DNA of 5,049 nucleotides from Candidatus Njordarchaeum guaymasense (GTDB taxonomy: Archaea > Asgardarchaeota > Njordarchaeia > Njordarchaeales > Njordarchaeaceae), in NCBI GenBank assembly GCA_030587605.1, contig JAUQYT010000083.1, forward strand, positions 1 through 5,049. The letters are read 5' to 3'. The notes under the pieces were generated by a model. That model searched no databases and was not told where the DNA came from. It saw only the letters and a list, made by a program, of their open reading frames with translations. Shown here in pieces: positions 4,733 through 5,049 of this stretch (the stretch's first letter is position 1; each line of letters opens with the position of its first letter). A program made the position numbers and the translations under genes.

Positions 4733-5049
4733 TAGTCAATCACCTCATACTCCCTTGCTTTCGCCATGAATTCCTCCCAAGTGGGCAATGTCAAACCCTT
4801 TCGTGCTCCGCGAGTTCTTAAGAACTGAAGCATAGCATTTATTTGAAGGCTCAAGTCAAACTTTTGTGATTCCATTAACAAGTAGTTTTTGTCGATCTTT
4901 TTCCATTCTTTTCTCATCAATAGCAAGCTATACAATACATTGCGAACATCATTCGTTCCCAACAACAATGTGTGAAGAATCACATCCTCAACACAGATAT
5001 TCTCTTTATTTCTTGAAAAGAAATAGACCTCATATTCAGAGAGAAGTGG
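4732..5049 (-). CDS. Upstream partner of the nucleotidyltransferase, C-terminal part (cut by window edge)
   Basis: The frame is open from the right edge to TAA 4732-4734, giving 105 residues. A GTG at 4983 would start an 83-residue ORF, but the codons before it (PLLSEYEVYFFSRNKENICVEDV) look equally coding, so the gene almost certainly begins outside the window. The piece contains EDVILHTLLLGTNDVRNVLY, a helical NYLLMESQKFDLSLQINAML and a C-terminal TWEEFMAKAREYEVID. No catalytic motif is visible. It resembles the C-terminal half of archaeal proteins encoded just before nucleotidyltransferases. By position it corresponds to an AbiEi-like antitoxin/regulator, whose DNA-binding domain, if present, would be in the missing N-terminus. 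Its stop overlaps the next start by one base (TAATG), and it carries that gene's ribosome site. Function is inferred from context, not from a recognised domain. Confidence 0.75.
   Translation of the reverse strand, partial: PLLSEYEVYFFSRNKENICVEDVILHTLLLGTNDVRNVLYSLLLMRKEWKKIDKNYLLMESQKFDLSLQINAMLQFLRTRGARKGLTLPTWEEFMAKAREYEVID
4739..4746 (-). promoter_or_regulatory. Shine-Dalgarno GAGGTGAT of the nucleotidyltransferase gene
   Basis: On the minus strand GAGGTGAT lies 6 nt before ATG 4732, inside the last codons of the upstream gene (…Glu-Val-Ile-Asp). Together with the TAATG overlap it points to coupled translation at a fixed ratio. Confidence 0.8.

Overview
This window looks like chromosomal DNA from an archaeon, most likely a TACK-type lineage such as Bathyarchaeia or Thaumarchaeota. 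The lineage is inferred from protein family resemblance, AT-rich TATA-like boxes about 25 nt upstream of starts, and strong GGAGGTGA-type ribosome sites. No rRNA, tRNA, CRISPR array, insertion sequence or phage gene was found. Only one of the genes (DsrE-like) is on the + strand.

Layout: (1) 1-168, minus strand, the N-terminus of a sulfatase/alkaline-phosphatase-superfamily hydrolase that runs off the left edge. (2) 365-724, plus strand, a DsrE/DsrF-like sulfur-relay protein, divergent from (1). (3) 780-1637, minus strand, an EamA/DMT ten-helix transporter, convergent with (2). (4) 1845-2936, minus strand, an alpha/alpha-toroid protein with squalene-cyclase-like QW repeats. (5) 2937-3227, a stretch with no gene that can be supported. 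(6) 3228-3809, minus strand, a ribbon-helix-helix (RHH) gene. Its frame continues past an in-frame TGA and then an in-frame TAG, and both stops fall where the family has Trp. It therefore looks like a decayed gene whose intact N-terminal 110 codons may still be made. (7) 3908-4732 and 4732-5049, minus strand, a translationally coupled pair: an upstream partner protein, cut by the right edge, followed by a nucleotidyltransferase with a C-terminal winged helix. In gene order and coupling the pair resembles AbiEi/AbiEii-type toxin-antitoxin modules.

The left and middle genes look like unrelated single-gene units, each with its own likely promoter, rather than one pathway. The right third looks like accessory DNA: a toxin-antitoxin-like nucleotidyltransferase operon beside a broken RHH regulator whose first 13 codons resemble the start of a PIN-domain (VapC-like) nuclease. 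The most notable observations are the paired Trp-to-stop lesions, the nucleotidyltransferase/winged-helix fusion with its coupled partner, the PIN-like leader on the RHH gene, and a Thr at the catalytic position of the sulfatase-like protein.
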